NCBI GenBank assembly: GCA_020055645.1 | Contig: CM034548.1 | Span: 43,702,296 to 43,766,295 of the forward strand | Direction of reading: 5' to 3' | DNA: 64,000 bases | Source of the DNA: Tomocerus qinae | Taxonomy: Eukaryota; Arthropoda; Collembola; Entomobryomorpha; Tomoceridae | Shown: in pieces, positions 21,132 through 32,800 of the stretch | How the letters are laid out: every line of letters starts with the position of its first letter | How positions within the stretch are numbered: position 1 is the first letter of the stretch | Position numbers and translations under genes: made by a program | The notes under the pieces: generated by a model | What the model saw: only the letters and a program-made list of their open reading frames with translations | Databases searched by the model: none | What the model was told of the DNA's origin: nothing

Positions 21132-24100
21132 TTAAGAACCATCGCCTACACCAACGTTCTTCTCTTCCCCGTCTGGCTCGGGGTCACAATGAGAATTTTC
21201 CAATTCTTCCTCCGTCGAAATTTCATAGACTGTAACATCGGGACTCTCATCGACTGGTGCTTTTTTCACCGCAGACGCTGGCGACTTTACCTCCTTGATT
21301 ATTGAAATATCTGAAGATTCGTCAAGGTCACTGTTTCCATTTTCAATGATGACGCATCCGTCGTCATCGTCGTCTGAATCACTTATGGTAACTTCTTCTA
21401 TCATACTTTCGGACTTCGACTCTACCGAATAAGTTTCCATTTCTTCAAAGTCATCGTCAATAAATTCATCGCCTCCATTTTCCACTATTTCTATAGAAGA
21501 ATGAGTTTTCCGAACGATTTTAAGGAGCCACTTCTTAATTTCAGTGGTTTCCTCAGTAGCCTCGCGTGAATTCTCGAGACCAGCTATCACCTACATATTT
21601 CACATTTAAATTAAACAAAACTACCTGACCAGACAACACAGATCACACAAATAAACATTCGTGTACATGACATAAAATAAATTTTGAGCTTAATAACCAA
21701 AAAATATCAATTGTAAAGCAAAACTGTTTTATTTGAGCAATGCACAATGGTCACATTCCAAATAAAAACTTTCACTGCTCAATTTTGGTAAATTTGGTAG
21801 TAAACCGGCTTAATAGTGTCTAGAAGGAATTAGGTTAATAACGGTATTATTTTTAGGTATTTCCCTAGAACACGAATTCGGGAATTTAAATTGAAAGGTA
21901 ATATCTCGGTCAAAGGTCAACTCGGGATATAAAGTTTTCACAGCAGGTAGAGTTTATTAAGACCTTTCGAATGATATACATTCAATTTAAATACCCGAAT
22001 TCGGGTTTTAGGGAATTACCAATTAACTATAATATAATCGTACAGTGGGACATGCGCTGTGAATAATTCTGTATGTTAGTATGTGCCCATGAGCAGGCAC
22101 GTAACCAGAAAGGTCGGGGACGCAGCAAATTCTCTATATAAAAGCTGATATTGAAATTCCGGACCTGACTCATGCATCTACATATATTTCAAAACAATAA
22201 AACAACTATTACGTTTTTCAACATTGTTCTAGTACATGCGTGCGTGCCAGGCTTCAGATAGTAAATTATAAAGTTTTTTAAAGTCCTTCTAGACACAAAT
22301 AATCCGGTTTACTATCAAATTGAATTTATTTTAATTGAACCAAAATTGAGCAGTGGAAGCCGTAGTGTTTATTTGAAATGCGACCATTGTGAAGTGCACT
22401 GAATTTGCTCAATGTATTTCGAAAAATTATAACTTCATTTGCATTAGTAAGCTTTCGGTATTCGCAATTTTGTAAGCACAACATTTATTATTAGTATTAC
22501 AATTGACTGTGATTTTGTTACGGTATTTTATGTCTCCAAGTACTTAATTTTTGAATGTTGCCGAAGAATTAAAAATTGAAAACCATAGCCATCCAGCAAG
22601 CAGTTTACATTTCATTGCTTAAAAACCCCATGGCATTGCATAACAAGTTCCCATTTATTTCTACTTGGTGATAATATAGTACCTTGATATTAACGAAAAT
22701 GTTTATTTACCTCAGCTAGGCGAGTTGAATAATGTCTGAATCCTTTAAGGTGATAAGTTGCGCTAGCATGGTGGTAACGGGCCCACATGGAAAGCATAAC
22801 TTCATTATTCAAACCGGTTACCTTTTCAAATTCGGATAGAATCGTGAAGCACTCAAAGTAGGAGTTGGTGGAAATGGAAGCTTCCACACATTTTTTCACC
22901 GTTTCCACGTCCCAATCACCTGACTTTTGGGACAATAATGCCAGGGCAATCTCTTTGATTGTTTTTTTCATTTCCTGTAACATTATCACAGCAAGACAGT
23001 AATATAATTGTAAAATATTATAGGGATTAAACTATAACAATTGCATTGATTATTATTATTCCTTATTTTTTTGATATGTTCAGAAGACTTACTTGGCCCG
23101 CATTAGGATACAAAGCTTCATCTTGTTGTTTTTGCAATGTGTAAACGGCAAATTTGAGTAACAAGTGATCTATACTAGGTAAGTTTAAACCCAATTCTTG
23201 AGATTTGTTGAAGTACTCCATAGCTAACCCCAACGAATTTTCTTGTTCGATAAGGTCGGTTACATACAGCTCCCCGATGGCTGTGTAAACCTGACGCAGA
23301 TCTAATTTCATGCTCAACTCTTCCCCAATCGGTTTATGTTCATCCGATTTGTCTGGATCCTCTTTAATTTTCTAGTAATCAAATCAAAAACGATTATTTG
23401 ATATCAAATTGTGTGTAAGTCTGAACTTCTTAGAACTCTTTCACCCTAACTTATGACAACAGTATGTGAGTGTCATAGAATTGGCCAATTTTAAATTTAT
23501 TCAATATAGTCACTTTGACTGTTTTATAATATGACTGCCATTAAGGTATAAAAAACAATTATTCCAAAACCTTCCAATGCTACTGAATATGTATTATGCT
23601 GTGTCTACTATACTATATAACATTTTAAACAATTGACATTAGAATACATATTTATTATGATTTTAACTTTATAATCACCCAGAACGGTAGTCGTTTATAA
23701 AGCAGAAACTTTAAAAATTAAAATGCATTCAATCTTGCGTATAGTAAAACTAAGTACATACCATTGCATTCTGTGCAATTTGCATTTTTTCCAATATGAT
23801 CTCTGACGCTTTTTCATACATATTAAGTGATTCAATTCCACTGATCAGTTGTGCGTAGCAAACGTACTGTTGGTAAGTCGTAGTTTCAGGGAATCGTTGA
23901 ATGGAATCTCGTAGTAGTTTTTTTGCCTTCTCTATGCTGTCTTCAGTCTAATAAATATACAAGAAATGTTGTAATTACATGTGTCCAACTCAGAGGAAGC
24001 AACTACTACACACACTTGGTCATGGTTTAATATATTAACAATAAAGATCAATACTACTCCATACCTTCATTTCCAAATAAGCGAACAAAGCGTGAGTCAA

Positions 24101-24295
24101 AATCACTTGATAATGGTCGCCGTGATTCAATCTATACTCATCAGTACATTCAAATCCCTCAATGATGTTTATCATTTTGACAAAATCCAATTTATCTCGT
24201 AGACTTGACAAGAAATCATCTAATTGGGCGACAGATGTTTTAGTAGGATCCAGTATGACATTTAAGTCAATTTCATTTGTATCTTCGCCGCTCAT
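21132..24295 (-). CDS. 472-aa helical-repeat (TPR-like) protein with acidic, SIM-like C-terminal tail
   Basis: Five phase-0 exons on the minus strand: 24065-24295, 23762-23947, 23093-23371, 22711-22974 and 21132-21590, with GT-AG introns of 117, 390, 118 and 1,120 bp. The ATG at 24295 has context ACAAAAATGAG. Residues 1-345 or so read as a predicted alpha-helical solenoid with TPR-like spacing (for example AMEYFNKSQELGL and YEKASEIILEKM). Residues 350-472 are strongly acidic and carry several hydrophobic-acidic patches (IEIVE, VTISDSDDDDD, VIIENG, ISII, VTVYEI). I do not recognise a specific orthologue. The overall plan resembles fungal Ett1/Nro1-type TPR proteins, but this is only an architectural impression. 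Likely soluble, possibly nuclear; no signal peptide or membrane segment. Confidence 0.85.
21845..22025. mobile_element. Nested foldback repeat with GAATTCGGG arms
   Basis: Left arm TAGGTATTTCCCTAGAACAC then GAATTCGGGAATTTAAATTG is answered by CAATTTAAATACCCGAATTC and GGGTTTTAGGGAATTACC on the right. The pair lies inside the larger inverted-repeat element, suggesting insertion of one element into another or a two-layer palindrome. Confidence 0.6.
22094..22245 (+). mobile_element. Fragment with a CAGGCACGTAACCAG left end
   Basis: Starts CAGGCACGTAACCAG, followed by GTCGGGGACGCAGC, closely resembling the left ends at 12028 and 13700. A GTGCGTGCCAGG segment near 22238 could be a degraded right end. 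No matching flanking duplication was found, so this is listed as a relic inside intron 4. Confidence 0.45.
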
Positions 24296-24357
24296 TTTTG
24301 TTTCTCCTCTCGTCAAAAAACAAAGCCTTTCACCTTTGAATGATTAGGATTAGGATC

Positions 24358-24663
24358 CTGGAATACAATACAAGTATTATAATTACATTAATTAGTATCA
24401 ATTAAAAAAGACAATACGGAAGTGTAATATTCTCGTAAACTAATGTCTAATAATAATAATACTGACAATTATTTTGATATTCACAAGTCAGTGGATGGAG
24501 GAAGCGACAAACTCAAAATTCAAGTAGACATGAGATGGATTCCCCGGTTCCCCAATATTTTCTATCCTAAATCTGGACTAACATTATTTACTGTCAACTG
24601 TTTATTGATAATAAATAGTAATGTTGAATGAATCTTTTATCTATAAACAGTGATTGAATGTAC
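24358..24663 (-). other. Possible 5'-UTR intron of the helical-repeat gene
   Basis: On the minus strand a GCAAAG|GTACAT donor (exon edge near 24664) and a GTATTCCAG|GATCC acceptor (exon edge near 24357) would remove 306 bp between a non-coding exon and the start-codon exon. The signals are acceptable but not strong, and no start site is obvious upstream. Confidence 0.35.
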
Positions 24664-27600
24664 CTTTGCAAAAGTCCAATACAGTTTGTGTGAGTTAGTT
24701 CGGGAAGATTCACTTGTAGCAGGAGAAGAGTAATAAGTATGAAGTATGGCTCAGCTCGCCACTGACTGTCCTTCTCTGTTTTCCTTCCGTCTGTCTTGTA
24801 CTCACTCTGTATTATATCCTTTTGTTCTTGCACACCACCAAAAGACTGACAACTGAAATAAGAGCGATCAAAACTGCTCTGAATACTCAGTTGTCATTTG
24901 TTTCGAAATACAGACTAGTTAAACACCAGAAAACTGTATAATTTCTAAAATTGAATGCGAAATTATTAACGAGAGCTCGATCTAACACTTGTTGTGGAGC
25001 GTGAGAGTGTGATTGTGTAATGGTGAATTTGGTGAATGAACGCTTTTGGAGTGAGCATGTCTGTCTCTAGGCTTTTGCCCTCGCTTGAACAGCAGCAGAG
25101 CACGTTGTGGTACATTCCCGCCACTGTCCTTTGCAAAGACACGGTAGATGTCGTAAAGGTGCTACTAATATCTCCATAACCAAATACTATTGAGTCATTT
25201 GGTATTTCAACGAATCCACTATCCACACTTCTTCGAAGAACTTCTATTGTACATTCTCCTACTCCCGATTCTCCTGCATGCAGGACGGTGTGCTGATTCT
25301 GCTGATGAGGGACCGTTTCTATTCCATCTCCTCCATTCACTCGAACTAATTCTCAGATTGTTTCTGTTCTCATTTTCAGGTATTATTTGGTTTTTCAAGG
25401 GAAAAATATTAAGACCTCAAAATCTGAGATACAAATGCCACGCGCAATGGGTAAAAAGAGGTTTCATTGAGATTTTTAAGACCAATCTTGTAATTTCATG
25501 GCTAAATGTAATGAGATAGAGACTTGCCAAAAACGACAAAGGCTCAAGGATAGTCACCTTATGTAACCGTTACTATATACTCCTGAAGATAATAATTTCG
25601 ACGGAAATCTTCGCAACATAGACAAAAATATGTAAAATTTCCGAAACAATCCTGATTCCGAAAACACCCATAACATCGATTTTTAGGAAACAATGCATGA
25701 TATTACGTTCTTCATTCATTAAAAACTCATAACTGAAGAGAAAAGAAAGTAATTATGTATTCAAAATTTATGTCCTGAAATAGAAATGTAATTGCATGAA
25801 AAATAAACCTGAAATTCAGACCTGAAATGCACTAAGAAAGTCAGAAATAGTGTGAATTGTAGTAGGTATTACAATTTTGTGTGGAATATTTTCCTAGTTC
25901 CTAAAAATCATCGATTAATGATTTTCAATTTTTGGAGAATGGTTTCTTCAACAACCTGTCTTGGCCTTCATTAAAAGGTTATTAATTGCCGACAGCGAAT
26001 TCAAATTCTTATAATCTACAATTTTATATTTACAATTCTGCAAACTTGGTATTTGTATGCAATGTATTTGGCTTCTTATTTCAAAGTCAAATGAGTCCCC
26101 ATAATTTGGGTTTTCAACATTTCAATTTATTTAATGCATGGATGTGGAATTAATTATGAAGACAAAGTAAAATGATATTCCCGTTCAATAACTCATTCGC
26201 CAAATTCGATACAATTGTGTTTATACTTGATACACGTTTACAATAATATATTATGCACATAAGATAATCTACGGAGAAGAATAAAATCAGATATTGATAT
26301 TATATCATTTGTGCTGCGTGCATGTATGTATGTACATTATCTCGGATATACATAGGAAAATGTAGTAAATTGTAAGTTCGTATTGAGAGTAATATGTCGA
26401 GTGGGATGCATAGATAGGTACCGAAAGTTGTGTACCTAGTAATAGATAGTAGTATAGCAAATGATGATTCTCTGATATATTTAATATGTTTGTTGGGGAG
26501 TTGCATAGTTGTTCGTACGGTGTAGAGTGTGGTGGAGTGGCCGGGTAGACATTTAACTATATTATTATGGAGATAGTAGTAGTGGTGGTAGTAGGGTTGA
26601 TGTAGTAAGTATAGTAAGTTAGGATGTTGTTTGGGTGAGTTAGGTAAGCTGTAGCTGAGTAAGTTCGACTGATTTTAGTTCTCGGAGCAAATCGTCTCTC
26701 AGTACTTCTGGTGAAGTCAGAGAGTGTAGTGCAGTGGAGCTAGCCAAGTGGGGGTGACTACAACGCGAGGAGAGTAGTAGGAGAGTCTTTGAGAGCGAGA
26801 GTGAGTGCGATTGCATTGCGATTGCAGTCAAGTTAGTGAGTCGGTCTGATATTCTATCCAGCGAGTGAGTCTGCTCACTCAACTCATCTCATCTTCATAC
26901 AAAACGTCTTCTTCTTTGGTCCATTGCATTCGCAAAGAGATAGAGGCAGCTGAACTCTGCCAGCCAAAAGGACGTACAAAGTATCCAAGCAAGTGCATTA
27001 TTTCTGCAGACACATTTTACATTTCGTCCTTACTTAGGCCAACCTAATTGCCAAGCAGAAGATCATTACAACAGATAGTCGTGTAGCTAGCTATCCAGTG
27101 TTTCTCAAACAATAATCTTTTAGAGGAATAAATTATGCATATGGCCATCACGTTTGTGTCTGTAGACATTGAATCAGTTCAGAGAGTGCGTGTCGTAAAA
27201 ATACATCGAGGTGATTGAATTATTTGCACACAAACGTTACGACAGTACGATAAACACTTACAAGCAATAGACAATAATCATCACATCTCATACAAACGCA
27301 AAAAACTTGCGAATATTGCTAAACAAAACGTAACACTGTTGCCGATGCCTTTTGCCTCTTACCTGCACGCGGTCCTCAATGCCCATTGTTCGCATGCTTA
27401 TTGCAATTTTATTACACCTGTTCTTTCATAAATGAGATAATACAACTCGTGTAGGTGTGCACTCTGTTAACTCTGTGTTTGCCGTGTGTGGGTACTTACA
27501 CAAGTCTGTTAGATAGGCAACTGACGGAGGGAACGGATCATAATGGCGTTACTGTTATTACGTGATGTGAAAGCTACTCATTGTTAGTCGTTTCTTCTTT

Positions 27601-29691
27601 GAAATTAAAACCATGAATGTAAATTGAAGAAAAGTTAGTGGGTGTAACTTTCTGCCATTACGACTGCCATAAAGTTATTTTCATCTCCCCATCAGCCCTC
27701 AATCAATCGAAACCTGATAAAAAATCCTTCCGTCATACTCTACAAACATTTTCTCTATTCTTCTTTCATGTCCCGAACAGAATACTTGCGCTTGTAGTAA
27801 CAAATGTGGAATAGCAAACATAAACTTTGATATGTAAAGTCCAATCACATAACATTTCGAACTCATCTTGTAGACAAAACAATCTACTTGTTTATTATAC
27901 ACAAGCACTAATTAAATACAACTGTCCTCTCCAATCTCCACTGCATTTAAACAGACCAACTAACAATGTTCATTTGAGAATTCCTCGTACCAACTTATTT
28001 ATCTGCTTCACTGCGTGTAATATTTTCCAACCCAATCTTGGACCATAATTACAAACGTAAGTTCCTTTAATTTTGTGTTTGTTCACTTCCACCAAACTTA
28101 TATTTTTAGTGTAGTTGTTAGTCCACTTGATTGAAGTAAATGGATTCAGTTTACCTTTTGCAAAATGACCAAAAAATGTTATTGTTGAGACATAAGCAAC
28201 GTCAGCCTGTGTCATAAACTCTTTTAGCAGAACCGTCACCGGCATTGTTTCACAGTTACATACTCGAATTACCATATGCAGAGAATGAATTGAGGATGCG
28301 GGCTTAAAGACATTTAACTGTTTGTGAAGCATGCGGAGATAGTGGACAATAGACAGCATCAACATCAAGTCATTGTTAAGATAGAAATCCTCGTTCTCTG
28401 TAATCTTATCATCTTAATAGTGTTTTTATGAATGAAAAGTTATCTGCTATAATATTTCCAAAAGAGTGATGTTGCAGAGTGGAAGAACGCGTGCATCTGT
28501 CCTCTCAATGAATCTATCCTGCGAATTCATTTAGTAATTCTGTTCTTATTCAGGTTACAATAGGTGCATACATAGTTCTATCATCTGCCTGTTCCATTTG
28601 AAATTGAGATTGGATTATTAAGTTGTACAATAAAATGGAAGTGAACTAGTCATTTTGGCCATTTAAAACAACTCAAAGACATAGTAAACTAGATATTTCC
28701 AGGTTTTTAAACGCATGAATATCAACTAAACAAAACCCTAGAGATTAAAATGTAGATATTAGGTCTTGACAATATGGACTAAATTAAAATACAAAAACCG
28801 GACAGACACGAAGGTCTTGGCATTAGCAGTCTTTCGATAAGATTATAATTTGCATTAAAAGGATGCTCACCTTTCTGTATTGTACGTACACGTCCAGGCC
28901 AGTTGACTAGATAAGAAGAATGAGACTATATAGTATTCTATAAACACATTACACTTAATTTACATAAAGAGAGATAACTGTCATTATAGCTTACTGCTTA
29001 CTTGTATAGTAAGTAGACACATTTATATCCCTTGATAAATAGAGGTTTCTCACCTCATGTGCACAATAGTTTTGCATCATTGCTTGGTATAGTCATGCAT
29101 GGAGATCAGTTTCATACCATTTAGTAACTTCAAGACTATTTCATTGATAAAGCAATTCCCAAATCTCAATTTCACTCGCTCATTTATTTTACTGAAGAAG
29201 ATAAACAAAAGTATCCGTGGATATTGAGATTCAATGACTAACGAAGTGATCTGTAGATTTATATATCTGTTTTATTCATTACCTAAATTATAATTATAGG
29301 GAATAGGATATCTGTTTACTTATGAACGAGTATGGATGTATAGAATGTAGGTTGTATCCCTTATGAATGCGTATGGCTAGTGCATGATAAGTAAATCAAG
29401 TAAATTGTCTTTTTTGCATCTTCACATATTGGTAGAGTGTAGTGAGGTTAATTTCAAACAATAGGTGGGATGAAATAAATGGCTTAGCTAAAGAACAATC
29501 CGGCTTAATTTTATTCTTAGGTCAAATAAAGGCATTAGTAGTTTTTAGACCGTTGTTGACAAGATGGACGAGACATAATGCTTGTAAATAATAATAATAG
29601 ATGAATCGAATGGAAATGAAATGAAAGGATGTGCTGTCTGTTCAACTGCAACTGCAAGTACAACGAAAAAGACTGAATATCTTCAACAAGA
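24664..29691. other. Intergenic/promoter region between the helical-repeat gene and integrin alpha
   Basis: Contains a less AT-rich block at 24960-25380 with an open 124-codon minus-strand frame of no recognised family, and a purine-to-pyrimidine switch at 26520-27010 described separately. The remainder is AT-rich without visible transposons. The two genes are divergent, so promoters for both should lie here, but neither start site could be placed. Confidence 0.45.
26520..27010. promoter_or_regulatory. GA/GT-rich to CT-rich switch centred on GAGTGAG...CTCACTC
   Basis: The plus strand is conspicuously G and GA rich from about 26520 to 26870, then C and CT rich to about 27010. The switch coincides with an inverted pair GAGTGAG (26863-26869) and CTCACTC (26874-26880). 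Such a symmetric skew change is compatible with a bidirectional initiation or GAGA-factor-type region upstream of the integrin exon. Functional assignment is inference. Confidence 0.3.
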
Positions 29692-29858
29692 ATGCGTTCT
29701 CAAGTGGTCTTTTTGTTCGTGGTTCTGGTTCATTGCGTTAGCGATGGTGTCCTGAGCTTCAACCTTGAACCAAAGTTACCTGTCATTAAACGGGGTGAAC
29801 CCTCCTCGTATTTTGGATTCTCTGTGGCCCAGCACTCCACCTCGGAAGGCAGCCAATG
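29692..29858 (+). CDS. Integrin alpha subunit, first coding exon (partial gene)
   Basis: The exon encodes 55 codons plus two bases from ATG 29692 to a donor at 29859 (CCAATG|GTATGT). Residues 1-22 form a signal peptide (MRSQ followed by VVFLFVVLVHCV). The mature chain begins FNLEPKLPVIKRGEPSSYFG and continues FSVAQHS, the N-terminal hallmark of integrin alpha chains before beta-propeller blade 1. The split last codon TG|G would give Trp, matching the W that precedes LLVGAP in this family. The FNL start and FGFSVA core resemble the alphaPS1/alpha3/alpha6/alpha7 class, but one exon is not decisive. Role: cell-surface adhesion receptor pairing with a beta subunit to bind extracellular matrix. 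No downstream exon was recognised in the remaining 34 kb. Confidence 0.9.
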
Positions 29859-32800
29859 GTATGTCCAATACTATTCTTTTATATGTCTCTCTTTACCTGG
29901 CAATTGCCTCCATATATTCCTCTATCTCCCAGCGTATCTCTCAGGCGACCTACAATTTCACTATTTCTATTCAAGCCACAACAAACATTATCATTATGCC
30001 CTATACTCGCTCCGTTAAAATATCTATACTTTACCTGATATAGGCCAAACCGGCACTAAAGCAGATCAGTGTTGGAAGGGAGTTTTACTGAAAATATTCA
30101 GGAAAGTATTTTCGCTCTAAAATGAAGTCCCTCCAAAGAAACTCTTGTAACCACAGATGGAAAATATTGGACTGAATATTTATTCATGAGGCTAGATTAA
30201 ACTCCCTTTCATTTCCCATCTTCGTAGACTTTGTTTAAAAGAATTTTGCACCGTGTAATGATTTTACAATTTAGAGAAATTACTGTGTCCAGAAATACAT
30301 TCCTTTAGTCCTGAGATATATATTCCCTCTTTGTGCAATGGATTCAAAGTTAGTATATTTAAAGCAATTTGAAATAGTCCTACCTATACAATTATCTTCG
30401 GACAAAGGTCAAGTATTTTGGCAGAAATATCATAAACTTGTTTCCTTATCCCCTCTGCGTTTTGTCTATGCTACCTTATGTAGCAAGGTCTAAGTGAAAC
30501 CCATGAATGCATATGTCCCCAATTGATTTAAGAGGGTCACCTAGGTAAAAGGTAAACCCCGAGTGCTTTTGGAAACTGGATACAAAATGTCACATAAAAG
30601 ACTGCAGCAGAGACGAAGGATTTATTAAGTAGTATAAGTAACTACTAAGTACCTACTTATAAGACATAAATGCCGTACCCAGTTATGCAGTTATACGATA
30701 TCTCTTCTACTACGGTGTGCTATACTTTGTACCTGTAATGCTTAGTTTAGGGTGCTTATTGAATGCTAGGCAAGAGAACAGGAATTTTGTAGCGAACTGT
30801 GATGAGGCTGGAAATCCTCACCATCCAAGTCATAAACCAACTAGGCACAGTAAATACATACGCACAGCTGCCTCCAGAGAATATTATCTTCTTAAGTATA
30901 CAATTGTTAGCATTTTTACCTTTGTTGGAAACCGTATGCGACTGAAGCAACTTTTTTCAACCACAAATTGAGAATTTTAGGTTTTACAAGAAATGCATTT
31001 TGCAGATAAACAAATTGCGCATTGTTAGTGGCCTCATAAAATCAATGATTATCGAATGGATATATTATGTAGGTTTGGAATAATAAATACTAATAGTCGT
31101 CAAATCTTTAAATAGCAACTGCAATAAACATTATTGTTAATTGTCAAAAATTTGGCATTTCATAAGCTCCACGCTGTCTTTAGACCGTGCAACCTTTATT
31201 TTTTGCAATATTATGACATGAGTAAAATGTGGCATCTAAAGATTAGGTTCTTAAGTACGGATACAAAGCAAGAGAACGTAACGTAGGTTTTAGTATATGC
31301 ATAAATACACACCAAGTAGTGTATACTTCCCCCACTCTGGTTGTCATTCATTCATTGCTACTATTTTTATACCGATTTGTTGACGACTACAGTGTATAGA
31401 AATAGAGTATACAGGCAGATGCAGTTATTACATTAGTACTTTGTATTTAGTTCGTAGTTCATACACAAAAACACATAAATTTGAAGCATGCAGGAAATCA
31501 TCAGCCAAGTCTGCCCATAGAGTCAGCACTTCACATCACACACAGCAGCAATTGTCACCAGAATTCTCGACAGTCTCGGAAAAGAGCCAGACTGAGAATC
31601 CAGATGATAACTGGTTAATGTGAATAAATACTTAGGTCGCAAATGTTCCATAATATTTGTTATTGCGGAGACCCAAATAATTGCGTGTTAAAAAGAGAAA
31701 AGTGCACATGTTCCGTGTGTATGTGCAAAACAAACCAACGATAAATAAATAAACATAGATGAGCATAAATATTACGAAAGTACATTGGTATACCAGACTT
31801 AAGTACATGAGATATGAAATGCTAGTCAACTACTACGGTGGGATTGAGATGACAAGGCGTAATCTTTACTGCTAAATTGTATGTATGATACTCAAAAAGT
31901 GTATCACTATGTATTTATTGAGCATACATTCATAGTACCAGTTGATAGACATCCATTAACTGTTTATTTTATTGCCGTACAGAGAAATCCACTCTAATCC
32001 AATCCGGATGCTTTGATCCAATTAAATTGAATTTCCTCTCCAGAGTGCATTGATTCGAGTGCTTGCTATTGCAGTACCCCAATATCAACATCACTACTAC
32101 AGCTCAGTACTGCTGCTCCTTCTCCTAGTCCACTACATGTACGAAATATACATAATGTTATATGGTTTGGCATATGGTGCGAATAACTATACCAACTGCA
32201 ATCTTTTTCGCTACTGGATATTGCAAATCTGCAGATTATAGCAATAAAAGAAGATGAGTCTAGCTTTAAAGCGAATCCTATCCAAGCCAAACAATAAACG
32301 ATTCCACTTGTGCTCACATTTGCATAAGCAGCTCAACTTTTCTGTTGTCTACTTTATTGCTTCACAAATGTCAATACACTCATCGTAGTAATTAAATACA
32401 AATCCTGGTGAAACCAAATTCTTATACAAAAGTAACAAATACGTTTTTTTTATGTAACTGGGTTTGTTGCTTATATCATTTTAAATAAAATGGAATTTAA
32501 AATTGCTCGCATAGGTATAATTCCAAAGAAGGGGTGTATAGGGAAACCTAACGCCAACTTGTAACGAGATATCAATATTATTTATAAGGAAACTAATTAC
32601 CACTACCTACTTAAAATGTTAACGAAATCTATTGTAACGTTACATTATGTATCTTCAAGAAACTTTTAGCAGAGTACAGCAGATGAAATATTCTAAAATA
32701 TTAGGAAGTGCCTAATGCAATCCTCAATAGCCTTTTTATCTCAAGTTATAATGTACACAAACAAGTCTTTCGCAGTAGTTTGACTTAAGTGCTAACGGAG

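Larger units (their letters stand above)
21732..22416. mobile_element. Inverted-repeat element in intron 4 of the helical-repeat gene
   Basis: The left arm (about 21732-21832: TTGAGCAATG, CACAATGGTCACATT, CACTGCTCAATTTTGG, AGTAAACCGG, GTGTCTAGAAGGA) is mirrored by the right arm (about 22283-22416), giving imperfect terminal inverted repeats of about 100-130 bp. A second inverted repeat sits inside it. The element accounts for more than half of an intron of 1,120 bp. Exact ends and target duplication could not be fixed. Confidence 0.7.

Noticed and set aside
24594-24833. 79-codon minus-strand frame with a hydrophobic stretch
   Set aside because: It overlaps the likely 5' non-coding exon and intron of the helical-repeat gene and is not in frame with it; treated as chance.
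31441-31623. Plus-strand frame ending in DDNW, considered as an integrin exon
   Set aside because: Only a loose resemblance to the DQW-type stretch of integrin propellers; no LLVGAP or FG-GAP motif, no good flanking splice sites and a phase that does not fit the phase-2 first exon.
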